From Phoronis ovalis (Eukaryota; Phoronida; Phoronidae): a DNA stretch of 13,069 nucleotides. The position numbers were made by a program, and so were the translations under genes. Location of the stretch: NCBI GenBank assembly GCA_028565635.1, contig JAOXYB010040639.1, forward strand, positions 1 to 13,069, written 5' to 3'. Of the stretch, positions 1 to 8,890 are shown one piece after another. Positions within the stretch are counted from its first letter, which is position 1; each line of letters opens with the position of its first letter. Below the pieces are notes generated by a model. That model saw only the letters and a program-made list of their open reading frames with translations, made no database searches and was not told the DNA's origin.

Positions 1-92
1 TGCTACCCTTATATTTCACAAAATTTGGATTGCTACCCTAACATTTCCAAAAATTTGGATTGGGTTTACTACCACAACCTAAAATTTTGGAT
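1..92. repeat. decayed ~30-bp tandem repeat, cut by window edge
   Basis: Bases 1-30 and 31-60 are two copies of a 30-bp unit that begins TGCTACCCT and ends AATTTGGAT, differing at about four positions. Bases 61-92 are a more diverged third copy of 32 bp that keeps a CTACC core and ends TTTTGGAT. The array starts at or before base 1, so its full extent is unknown. A GC-richer stretch follows (about 93-155) with CCGCGG and a C6-G4 run, which differs from the AT-rich surroundings and may belong to the same repeat family or to an old transposon. I cannot name the family. Confidence 0.7.
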
Positions 93-2683
93 TGGGTTCC
101 GCGGCACATCCCCGTGGTCAAAAAACCTTGAGTACCCCCCGGGGTGACATAACATGCCACTTATATGATGAACCCTTGAAAAGATTAATGTAATTTTTAT
201 AAATATTTTTTAATATTCCTATTTAGGGGCACAATAAGTGTGAACCTTGGATATACTAAGGAAACTGGTTCAAACTTGTTTTGAGGATTTGGTGGCGACC
301 CTTATGACTGATCTGAATAGTTTTATATTAGACAATCTGGTTTCAAAGTCCACAGTGATGACTAATACCCTTAATCATCCCCCGAAATTATCCAATCCCC
401 TTAATTGTTTCTATAAGTAGTTATTGCTCGCTACTTTATAAAAAAAACTTTGGTTCTAATATTTTTGTTCCCAAATGTATTATAACTCACCGTAATAACT
501 ATTGCAGCCAGTCAGTCTTCAAATGTACCTCTGGCTCTGGGTGGGGGCTTAGCGTGAAAGAATTGCGACTCGTGCTCTGCTAAAAGTACGACTTCTACAA
601 TTAAAAGTTCTTCCTCTGGGATGCATCAGTTCTGCGCCGAACCACTTCTCAAGGGTAATGATAAATATTTCAATTATAACGAAAATAAATACATGGATTA
701 TGGTTTAAATTCCACGTTGCAAGACCAAAGATCACTAACACGTTTATAGGTCACATTTATCTCTGGCGCGAGTTTATTGACCAATGGGAAGAAAGTATTG
801 GTGAAGTGCCCGTATGAGTAAATATAAACATTACCACGTGGCGCATTTGATCACAACGAGCACAGAGAAAACAAAATGTAAAATTAACAAACCTTTCATT
901 TTTCTTGTTAACTACAAACTCCCTCTTGAGCAATATAACAAATTAGTTCTGATAACCTGGGTCTACTATTTTGAATTTAATTTTAAAACAGTTTACATGA
1001 TGAGCTGTTTGTACGGCCTATAAGGGAGGCCGGGTAAATAAAAATAATATCTTTCAAACATTTGAAAAGGAACAAATAAACAAAAGGGTACAAAGAAGAT
1101 GTGACCCGAGGACAAAGATATCTCTTAGCAAGCATGCATAAAAACATAAACTGTAACCTTTTTCGACGCGAAGCCCGAAGTCAACTTTTCCCACCGAAGC
1201 ATATATTGGTCGTTCTAATTTATTCTAAAAATAAAATAACAAATAAAGTACTTGAAAATGTGCCAAAAAAAATTTAACCTAACCTATAGGCGAAATATCT
1301 AAACCAGCCAAAGGTCATCAAAGTACTTTTAGAAGATAATTAGCAAAATTCTTTGGAATAGTAGTTCATTCAACTACATTTGCGTTTAGTTAGTCTAATT
1401 AACCATGTTGTTATTTACATTTATCATGTACAGTAGATAAATACTGTCAAATTGAATTTTATGTTTTTATGTTTCTCTGTGTGCAACAAGGTGCTGATAT
1501 ATAGCTGATAGAAAGTAATGATGTCATTAACTATTCATTACATATTTAATTGTTGGATATATATATAGTCCGTGTATAGAGACTGAATAGAATGAATATA
1601 AAATGCTGGTGGTGGGCCGCTGAGGTCAAGGACAACAGAAAAAACTAAATCAAAGCGAAATTAACGTATAAAAACGGTTGCGTGTCATCTAGATAATTTA
1701 AACAGTAACTTACGGCATCCTATGACTTTCTAATAATCTTATATTTTAAAAAAGCTTGCGGTAGCATTTTTGACTTGCAGAGACCTGGATAAGTTACAAT
1801 ATAACTTTATCTTTTTAATAATATTGGGTAAGTTTAATTAAACTTTATGCATTTATGATTGATGATACTGTCCATGTATTCTTAAAACTGTTATATAGTA
1901 ACAATATAATTTTCCCTCATATATTTGGCTCAGAACTTATAGCAATTTGCTATTTGCTTTTTATCAACGATCAATCATTGTGTTATACATTAATTGAATA
2001 TGGAAATTAAAACTTACAGTATTTTCGAAATTATACTCACGAATAAATAATTAACCTAAGATGTTGATACTGATCCAGGGGATTGTTTCCAGGTGCGACT
2101 TAGTGATATCGTGGTATGTCGTTCTGTTTTTGGTATTTCGTTTTGGCGTGCATAATAGTGCATATATAGGATCGCTTTCGATTAATAATTGTAAAGGTAA
2201 ATTATATTTAGCATGTCATTTTTAAAATTAATGTGTAATAATTTTTTAATTTATATTTATACTACTTTGTTATTTAATTTTTTTCCTTGGGTATTCCTTA
2301 TGAAATGAATTTTTTTAGTGACAATACTGTCACAGGAACATTTTATACTATTTTATTCTATGTTCTTGAATTCCACGAGTACAGGGATTGCGCCAAACAT
2401 ATAGATGTAAAAGTACCAGTACTGGATAACTATAAATGAAATGTTATCGTTGTCCACTTCATTTCGGTTTGCATGATTTATATTCCGCGCATTCACTAGT
2501 TAGTTAATATGTAAATTTCATGAAAGATGGAAAGCTACTAAATGTTTAAGACCTAGCGAAGATAATTGGCAAAACGTGTGAAACATTATACCTGAACTTA
2601 TTTGAGATGACGTCTGTTGAGATGCTGTGATACTTTCGTAAGCTTTTCCCTGATATGAACACCCACCATCTGTCAAAAAGTAT
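93..2683. other. AT-rich spacer without a supported gene
   Basis: This stretch is AT-rich, with many stops in all frames, short homopolymer runs and small chance hairpins such as GTAGTT/AACTAC at 1361-1377 and GTGACA/TGTCAC at 2318-2333. The only locally GC-richer islet is about 508-654. It is bounded by an acceptor-like ATTGCAG and a donor-like GGTAATG but has stop codons in all three plus-strand frames, so at most it could be a non-coding exon. I see no tRNA, rRNA or convincing transposon ends. Confidence 0.5.
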
Positions 2684-2725
2684 AAGATGGCACCAGCTTA
2701 TACATCAATCAAGCTCGGCCATCTT
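2684..2725. repeat. composite hairpin with AAGATGGC/GCCATCTT arms
   Basis: AAGATGGC at 2684-2691 is perfectly complementary to GCCATCTT at 2718-2725. Inside it, AGCTT (2695-2699) pairs with AAGCT (2711-2715), leaving an 11-base loop and a small internal loop. The arms match the core of the YY1 binding motif in opposite orientations, so the structure could be a pair of protein sites rather than an RNA hairpin. It lies about 750 bases upstream of the desaturase splice acceptor. The total stem of 13 bp is too short for an ordinary microRNA precursor. Confidence 0.4.
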
Positions 2726-3260
2726 TTACATTCTTTACAAATGATGACTCCCGGGTGATGACTTCAGTTTAATTTTGTCACGGTTATTAAAAAATATGAT
2801 TTATCACATCCTGGTTATTGACCACTGATTTTACTTTTAACCAAATTTTAAGACATTTCATTTAAGTTTGTGTTTTTTTAATTATTTTTTTGGAAATTTA
2901 CTTTTGCCAGTACACCATTTTACATAAACTTTCAGTTTATTTTGTGATTCTCCCGCGTGGCTTTTCTATATATTCGATATCTGTAATACATCTCAAACTC
3001 GCCTGTCGCATTTCCACGTCTGTTTGAGCGCAAGTCTTTATATATATAAAATTAAAAAATGCAGGTTATATTTAGGGAATGTTTTAATTTGTACACGTCT
3101 GTAGCTTTACTGTTTATTTTTTTAGTTTTATACCATACCATCATTTCCATGTTTATTTCGAAGCCAAGATATTTTCAATCGTATCGTTTCATTAATATAT
3201 ATATACTTTTTTTATAATTAAGTAACCTTTTTTCACTCATTTTCGTGATATAGAAGCTTA
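2726..3260. other. AT-rich spacer upstream of the desaturase
   Basis: The stretch is very AT-rich, with T-runs and TATATA tracts near 3037-3048 and 3196-3206, and holds no coding-like frame. It probably contains distal upstream DNA of the desaturase gene. I see no individual element in it that stands out. Confidence 0.4.
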
Positions 3261-3294
3261 GAATGTTCTAGATACGGCGCGTGCGCTTTATATT
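3261..3294. promoter_or_regulatory. possible desaturase promoter: HSE-like and NRF1-like sites
   Basis: GAATGTTCTAGAT at 3261-3273 follows the heat-shock-element pattern of inverted GAA/TTC units at 5-base steps, with the third unit imperfect (GAT). Four bases further, GCGCGTGCGC at 3277-3286 is the reverse complement of GCGCACGCGC and fits the NRF1 core GCGCAYGCGC. It is an island of CpG in AT-rich DNA. A TATA-like TTTATATTA follows at once (from 3287). This cluster lies about 180 bases before the splice acceptor that precedes the desaturase ATG. Motif matches alone do not prove promoter activity. Confidence 0.3.
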
Positions 3295-3360
3295 ATTTTG
3301 AAAACAGTGTTATTATCATTATTTAAACAGTCCCAGGACTAAAGTCATCTCCTAAAAAAT

Positions 3361-3465
3361 GTAAAAGCTATCTAAATTGTTTATTTTTTAATACCTTTAG
3401 CTATCAGACTAAACTGCTGTCGAATCGATAGTAACGTTTTTGTGTCAAATAAATTGTTTTTACAG
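3361..3465 (+). other. possible 5' leader intron or outron ending at a strong 3' splice site
   Basis: The sequence ending at 3465 (AAATTGTTTTTACAG) is a good animal 3' splice site: a T-rich tract, then ACAG. Exonic sequence CGA is followed at once by the desaturase ATG at 3469. A donor-like GTAAAA at 3361 would give a 105-base intron. Alternatively the donor lies further upstream, or the site accepts a trans-spliced leader, as happens in tunicates and several other animal groups. The acceptor is the well-supported part; the left boundary is a guess. Confidence 0.4.
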
Positions 3466-3468
3466 CGA

Positions 3469-4749
3469 ATGGCGGGCGAATCCAAGCCGAGTTCAACAAC
3501 ATGCACTGAAAATGGAACGACGTGCAACAATTCAGAAGCGGGTGATGCACGTAAATTAATTGGAATAGATGGATATTGGTACGATATAACCTCATTCATC
3601 AAAATTCATCCAGGTGGATCTGAACTGCTAGAGCAATTCGTCGGCAAAGATGCTACTTGCATTTTTCGGACTATGCACCAAGTGGACGTTTTGAAGCATC
3701 GTAAACCTGTTGGCAGATACAACGTGGATAAAGACCCAGCAACGAAAGCGTTTGGTGAACTTCACGCTTTTTTCATCAAAAATGGTTACTTCAAGACTAG
3801 CTTGCTTTGGTATGCAATAAATATTGCGTTTGTTCTAAGTTTTCTCGGAGCTTCTTTTCTTTTAGTTCACAAATGTGAACACTGGTTTTTTCACTTTATA
3901 GGTGCTATTTGCCTTGGCGAGTTCTGGCGCCAAAATCTCTACTTTTTACACGATTTCATGCACAGCATGGCTTTCCATGATAGGAAAATTGACCACTGGC
4001 TTGGATTCTTTTTTGGGACTATATGTATGGGTGTGAATAGTACTTGGTGGAAGGACCAACACTTTATACACCATTCTTTGACTAATACTGTCAATTACTC
4101 AACAAATTTTGTTGATCCTCAAATGTACAAACCCATCTTTGCTCAAAATCCTAAACTTTTCCCATTCTGTGTCAAACCTTTTCAAAAGATGATGGTGCGT
4201 ATTCAAGAATACACCTTTCTTCCTGTTGCTTTGCTTGTAGGACGCCCAGCATTTGTAATTAAAGGTTTTATTAAAGAAAAACGCTTGTTCGAGTGGGTGG
4301 GATTCTTTCTACACTGGTTGTACATTGCTTGTTTTCTCTCTCTACTTCCAACATGGCGGGAAGCTTTTGCATTCTATCTCATTGCTAACATAACTCAAGG
4401 CACCCTGACTGTAAGCTTGTTTCTTAGCCATTACAGCAAACCGCATTATTTGCACTCTGAAATTTGTGACACGAAAAATTGGTACATAATGCAGATAGAG
4501 AGTAACATGAACATTGTGAATCCACCTTGGATGGACTGGTGGCATGGCGGTATTAATTATCATATTGAGCATCATCTATTTCCCCACATGCCACGACATA
4601 ACTACCGAGAAGCCAGCAAACATATCAAAAGAGTTTGCAAACAAGTTGGGATTGAATACGATGAATGTGGTTGGGTAGAAGCTCTAATGAGAACTCTTGC
4701 CTCCTTGAAATCAATGTCAAAGCATTTCTCATTACTCGAACCTTTATAA
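3469..4749 (+). CDS. cytochrome b5-domain fatty-acid desaturase
   Basis: This is a membrane di-iron fatty-acid desaturase fused to a cytochrome b5 electron donor, expected in the ER membrane. The product has 426 residues. The b5 domain spans about 25-90, with HPGG (heme ligand H47) and a second histidine at H70, the usual spacing. Hydrophobic segments lie near 113-134, 137-151, 273-294 and 298-320. The three desaturase boxes are HDFMH (161-165), HFIHH (198-202) and HIEHH (365-369), the last followed by LFPHMPRHN. Size and order fit front-end desaturases and the insect-type cytochrome b5-related proteins. The third box starts with His where classical front-end enzymes have Gln, so substrate and activity (acyl or sphingolipid) are uncertain. 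ATG 3469 is chosen because a splice acceptor ends at 3465; the frame is open back to 3442 only through intron-like DNA. The coding part has no intron. ATTAAA at 4763-4768 is a possible but very close poly(A) signal. Confidence 0.93.
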   Translation: MAGESKPSSTTCTENGTTCNNSEAGDARKLIGIDGYWYDITSFIKIHPGGSELLEQFVGKDATCIFRTMHQVDVLKHRKPVGRYNVDKDPATKAFGELHAFFIKNGYFKTSLLWYAINIAFVLSFLGASFLLVHKCEHWFFHFIGAICLGEFWRQNLYFLHDFMHSMAFHDRKIDHWLGFFFGTICMGVNSTWWKDQHFIHHSLTNTVNYSTNFVDPQMYKPIFAQNPKLFPFCVKPFQKMMVRIQEYTFLPVALLVGRPAFVIKGFIKEKRLFEWVGFFLHWLYIACFLSLLPTWREAFAFYLIANITQGTLTVSLFLSHYSKPHYLHSEICDTKNWYIMQIESNMNIVNPPWMDWWHGGINYHIEHHLFPHMPRHNYREASKHIKRVCKQVGIEYDECGWVEALMRTLASLKSMSKHFSLLEPL

Positions 4750-5913
4750 ACAGAAAATTCGTATTAAAGAAATCTGATTTTCTGTCGATTATTTCATAGA
4801 TTGACGACTTTGAAATTCATTGTTAACTGGCCCTCGCATGTTAAAAGTTTCAACTTATAACGTATGGTATTTGGACAATCTACAGTATAATGCTTTGTAG
4901 GATATTATTCACAAATGACAAGTTGTGGAAATGCATTGCTTGAAAGATCAGCTAGCTAGTTACACGAACATTAGGACAGAATTTTAACATAGAATTTTAC
5001 AGTTCGTAAGTTTACGTGCTTAAAGTGTGAAAATACTAGTTTAAACTTTTTTCTAATTTTAAGGATGTCACGTCTACAGATTCCTGCATGTTTCATTTAT
5101 TTACCTGCGTGGTATAATATTAATGGTGTAGCGGGCGTTTATTAGTTATTAATCTGTAACTGGTTGATGATTAGAACTCCTGAAATAGAGAGAGAAATGC
5201 ATTACTATGTACGTGGTCACTATTTATGGAGGAACAAAAGTATTTTACGTGCTTCTTATGTTAACGGAAAATTCTGACTAATTGCTGTTGTATTAGACTA
5301 ATCTGTTTGCTTATGATTATTTGTAACTAGTCGATACCAAACAATTTCATGACATTCTGAATATATTAACACCTTCTTCTTGAAAAACTCGACAAATGAT
5401 TAGGTAAGAAGTTCTAAAAAGTACGACTATTTTCCTTCATTACATGGTAAAAGTATAGATAGAATTCAAAAACTGACGAGCAGATGTAATATATTTATTA
5501 TGTATTGTTGCAAAAGCAACACGCGCACATTAAATTTTGTCACAATTTAGAATGTAACCCACTATTTCTTGACATAAGATAATATGGTTAACTGGCACAT
5601 TACAATTGGTAATTTATTGTTATCATACTTACTTGTTGGTAATGGTAATTTAAAAAAAAATGATGAATAATATGCGTTTAGTTCAAATGCAAATATCAAT
5701 CGATTGTTTTGGGGGGAAATAAGTTGAATCAAATGTTCCACATATTCAACTTGTTTGGGATAAGATATACATGTACTTTAATTTAAAATTGACAATATAC
5801 GGTTGCCTTGCTTAATTGGTAATGGTACTTAAAATTTCTGATCATGACCAAAATCACCATATATTCCCCCACTAGTACGGTCAATGAACCAATAGTTTCA
5901 TTCTTAATTGATG
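4750..5913. other. 3' flank of the desaturase and AT-rich spacer
   Basis: The first bases after the stop are presumably 3' UTR. ATTAAA lies at 4763-4768, 13 bases past the stop, and no canonical AATAAA follows closely on the plus strand, so the cleavage site cannot be placed. Canonical AATAAA sites appear only far downstream (6145-6150 and 6267-6272). The rest is AT-rich DNA with recurring short TTGGTAATGGTA-like phrases (near 5635 and 5817) and no gene-like frame. Confidence 0.45.
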
Positions 5914-6055
5914 GTAACCTCTTGAACCTTATGAGGTACCTGAGGAAAAAATTAATGGAGTTCAGTATATCATTTTAATTATTCGTAACCTCTTGAACCT
6001 TGTGAGGTACCTGAAGAAAAAATTAATGGAGTTCAGTATATCATTTTAATTACTC
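5914..6055. repeat. 71-bp tandem duplication, two copies
   Basis: Two adjacent 71-base copies (5914-5984 and 5985-6055) both start GTAACCTCTTGAACCTT and continue through GAGGTACCTGA and TTCAGTATATC. I count about three differences between them, so the duplication is fairly recent. The bases before copy 1 (TTAATTGATG) loosely resemble the end of a unit, which hints at an older partial copy. No coding function is apparent. Confidence 0.9.
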
Positions 6056-6493
6056 TATTGACATTCAGTGACTCAGGAAATTTCCTAGCTGCTGGTCATT
6101 AATTGTTATAGTGGTGTAAGAATTTAATATCCTTAACTGCTGCAAATAAATTCATTAATGATCATATTCTGTATATATAGTGATTCATAAATTTGCCAGT
6201 TCCTGGACTATAGTTCAATTATTCCTTTTTTGTAAAAGCCTTAGATTTTAAATCTGGTTATATGAAAATAAACTATGTTCGTTTTAAAATCTGGTTTTGA
6301 ATGATCAGATTGCAGTTTCTTTCTATCTTTATTTTCCAAACTGAATCGCTTTACACCGTGATTGCTGTATTCTATCTTCATGCGTAGTTTTCTCGCAATT
6401 CTTGCTTCAACGAAAGGGGAAATTTTTGTTTTATATAAATTACAACATGTAATATTTTACTAAAAGCGTGTTTTGTTCGGCGTTGCAATATAG
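6056..6493. other. AT-rich spacer
   Basis: No supported gene. The stretch contains AATAAA at 6145-6150 and 6267-6272 and a short repeated phrase TTTTAAA(A)TCTGGTT at about 6246 and 6284. The last part (6440-6493) runs into the coding-like segment that follows and could be an intron end, closing with AATATAG. Confidence 0.35.
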
Positions 6494-6666
6494 ACTATTT
6501 GCATGTATACTTGGTAGAGGCACCAAACTCAGATCCAGACGATCCCAGCATATGTCGCATTCTGTCAATGAACAAAGATGTAGTTCTGCGTGCTTCACGC
6601 GAGTCATTCATAAAACGCATCCTTCACATGCTGAGCCAAAACCAAAAAAAAATTCTGATGCTTTGA
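6494..6666 (+). CDS. unassigned coding-like stretch, possible terminal exon or gene relic
   Basis: A plus-strand frame is open from 6439 to a TGA at 6664-6666. From about 6494 its composition looks like protein rather than translated AT-rich DNA. It has an acidic, Pro-rich start (EAPNSDPDDPS at 6517-6549), then a basic amphipathic part containing VVLRASRESFIKRILHML. The local GC content rises over the same interval. It has no early ATG. An acceptor-like AATATAG ends at 6493, so it could be the last exon of an otherwise unseen gene, or a fragment of a decayed one. I do not recognise the protein. A second frame over the same bases (6468-6671) is also open but reads as a low-complexity shadow. 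This is the weakest coding call here and is offered for testing. Confidence 0.22.
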
Positions 6667-8668
6667 TCTAACAAAAACTCTCCTTTTTGTGAGCATATCA
6701 ATATAAACAACTATTAATATTTTTTTTATATTGTGAAATTTTTACCGGTTAAAGCTAGTCTAAAGTCAGATTAAAAAACAAGGTTTGTGTATAACTGAAA
6801 GATCATGGCATTGAAAGGGTCTGACTGTAGTACTCTCAAGTGCGTGCAACTAGTGAGAATCTTGAGAAAGTATTTGTGCACATGAATAATAAAAGCAACA
6901 CTACTAAAATATTTCTAGTCATCAGATTTTTAGGTGAAAAGTAATTTTAAGCTAAAACTATTTTAATGAATCCGATGTTTTAGGTCTGATCCCCAAACGT
7001 TCATCTATCATATTTTTTGCCAGTTCCTGGGCCAGTTCCTGACAGAATTGATACTTTATTGATCGGACATTGAAAAGGATTACTGAACCGTACTGAAACA
7101 TTAATAATTGTTCAATATAGCATCAACAATGTTTCATACAAATTGAAATATGAGACCAAGATCAGTAAAATGATTACGTTGAATGTAAATGTTATTTTAA
7201 ATTTTGCTTATTGCTTATTTACTGACTAAATAGATTTGTACAAAACGTTTAATATTAAGGGGTATTTTTACAACCCATGTAGTATAGCACTTTCAATATC
7301 CCGAAACTGTAAATGATAATATGTCAGTTATTTTTAGTAAAACTTAAACAAATTGGCATTAGGAGCCATCGTCTCTACTGCATATGCCCAATATTGTCCA
7401 GCTAGGCAAGCGTATTTTATAACCAGCATTTTTTTCTCATGCTTTTTCTTTTTGTCCCTTGGCAGCTATAGGGACAGTTGCATTTGAAAGTGGCTATAAT
7501 TTCGCACAAAGTGAGAGAAATCATCAATTGAAAATGTCATTTTTTATCAAAAAATTAGGGGACTTTATCCAAGCTTAGCAACTAGTTTTTTGTACATTTC
7601 TCACTAATTCCACCTAGTGGTCTTTTGTTAGAGTCCACGGTACCATAGTTATTAATTGATTAAGACTGCAAAAAAAATCGGGAGTAGGTATGAGGCATGA
7701 TTATCTTTATTTGTGAATGAGTCTGTTTACTAGTACGTTAATATTGAGCTAGATGGGAAAATTTGAATCCTTATGTCATATATGTACTTAATGTAAACAT
7801 TATTATTACATGAACCTCTGCAAATCAGGTGGCGGTGTAAGATTATTCACCCTTGTCTGTCTATCTGATTGTCTCTCTGTTTGTTTGTATGTAGACTAAT
7901 ACTAGTCGGCTCTGTAGTTAAAGATAATTGAAATAAATATCAAATAATTCAAAAATATTGTCTGAAAACTTAATTTTCCTCTGCATTTAAAAAAAATGTT
8001 TGGCCTGATAACACATCATAACGCATAAATATATATACCATATAAACATTTTTTAGTGTGTTCTAATAAACCACAGGAGCTCAGTTTATTGAAATAACTG
8101 AGTATATTAGTACTAACTACAAAAACATTTTTTATAAAATTCAGTTAATGCTTCTAACGTTTATTTGTTAGTTAGCAAGATATCTCAACAGTTATGGGTG
8201 TATCTGGAGAAAACTTGGTCTGTATGAGTATGGTGTGTCAAAAAGACAAATAGTACAGCTCTGGATCATCGGAATATTCAGCTTCGCGGAGTTTTGCACT
8301 CAATGCCCGACTTAGTTTTTATCCCCGAGTTCTTGTCTTGTACTATTGATTATTCATAGCATATACAACAATGGTTTCATGGCAGATTTCCAAACTGAAC
8401 ACTATTCTGAAAATAAGTCTTACGTATTCTAAATTTCCCATAGTGTCGGTTTCATTGCAGAAATTTTTTAAAATAAATTAACATTTGTTAGAAATCATTA
8501 GCAAAATCCAGAGGGCATTCTTTTGAACTTTTCAGCGGCTTTAATCAGCACTTGAGTTACTTAATAATAAAAGTACTGAAAACTTCAGCTTGTTAGGAAA
8601 TGGAATTGTTTTAATACTTCTTGTTTAATTTGCAGTTTATCGCGGATAATCTAATTCAATATATACCC
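6667..8668. other. AT-rich spacer between the two genes
   Basis: I see no supported gene in this 2-kb stretch. Minor features are a 12-bp tandem GCCAGTTCCTGG/A at 7019-7042 (also found singly at 6195), a (GTCT)/(GTTT)-like degenerate simple repeat at about 7853-7893, and a palindromic CCACCTAGTGG at 7610-7620 that resembles a CTCF core on the minus strand. A short GC-richer patch lies at about 8265-8340. Confidence 0.4.
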
Positions 8669-8696
8669 TATAAAAAATTATGCATTGGAAATCCCC
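8669..8696. promoter_or_regulatory. TATA-like box and NF-kB-type site upstream of the cGLR
   Basis: TATAAAAAA lies at 8669-8677. Ten bases further, GGAAATCCCC (8687-8696) is, on the minus strand, GGGGATTTCC, a full match to the kB consensus GGGRNWYYCC. The pair lies about 195-220 bases before the cGLR start codon, where a promoter or start site could be. The interval to the ATG contains several upstream ATGs (8706, 8735, 8748), so either the leader is long with upstream ATGs or the true start of transcription is closer to the gene. NF-kB control would suit an immune sensor; this is inferred from the motif only. Confidence 0.3.
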
Positions 8697-8890
8697 AGTG
8701 ACGCCATGGGTTAATTTCATCATAATCATTTGTCATGGACATTTTGTCATGTGTCAAATTTAGCACTACTGCCACACCTCAGACTGATTTTGTTGTACTT
8801 TGAGAGAAAGCTACAAATATTTGTAAGCTAAATAAAACTAAATCGCAGTTGTAAACAACTATTTTAAAAGCCAAATGTAAATAGAACAGG

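Noticed and set aside
508-654. GC-richer islet of 147 bases bounded by an acceptor-like ATTGCAG and a donor-like GGTAATG
   Set aside because: All three plus-strand frames contain stops, so it is not a coding internal exon. A non-coding exon is possible but unsupported.
814-1023. 69-codon plus-strand open frame
   Set aside because: Composition is that of translated AT-rich DNA (Lys, Asn, Tyr, Phe, Leu), with no motif, no local GC rise and no splice context.
2684-2725. microRNA precursor reading of the hairpin
   Set aside because: A 13-bp interrupted stem is much shorter than an animal pre-miRNA.
3442-3468. Upstream GTG start of the desaturase
   Set aside because: The nine extra codons cover a polypyrimidine tract and splice acceptor; ATG 3469 directly after the acceptor is the better start.
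3381-3602. Minus-strand open frames over the start of the desaturase (3381-3602, 3404-3595)
   Set aside because: They are antisense shadows of the well-supported desaturase exon.
4342-4575. Minus-strand open frame within the desaturase
   Set aside because: Antisense shadow of the conserved C-terminal desaturase region.
6468-6671. 67-codon frame beginning with GTG
   Set aside because: The overlapping +1 frame (6494-6666) is more protein-like; this one looks like a shadow of it.
8244-8328. Minus-strand stretch of about 26 protein-like codons (KLREAEYSDDPELYYLSF end)
   Set aside because: Short, closed by stops on both sides, with no good splice sites at its edges and no recognised motif.
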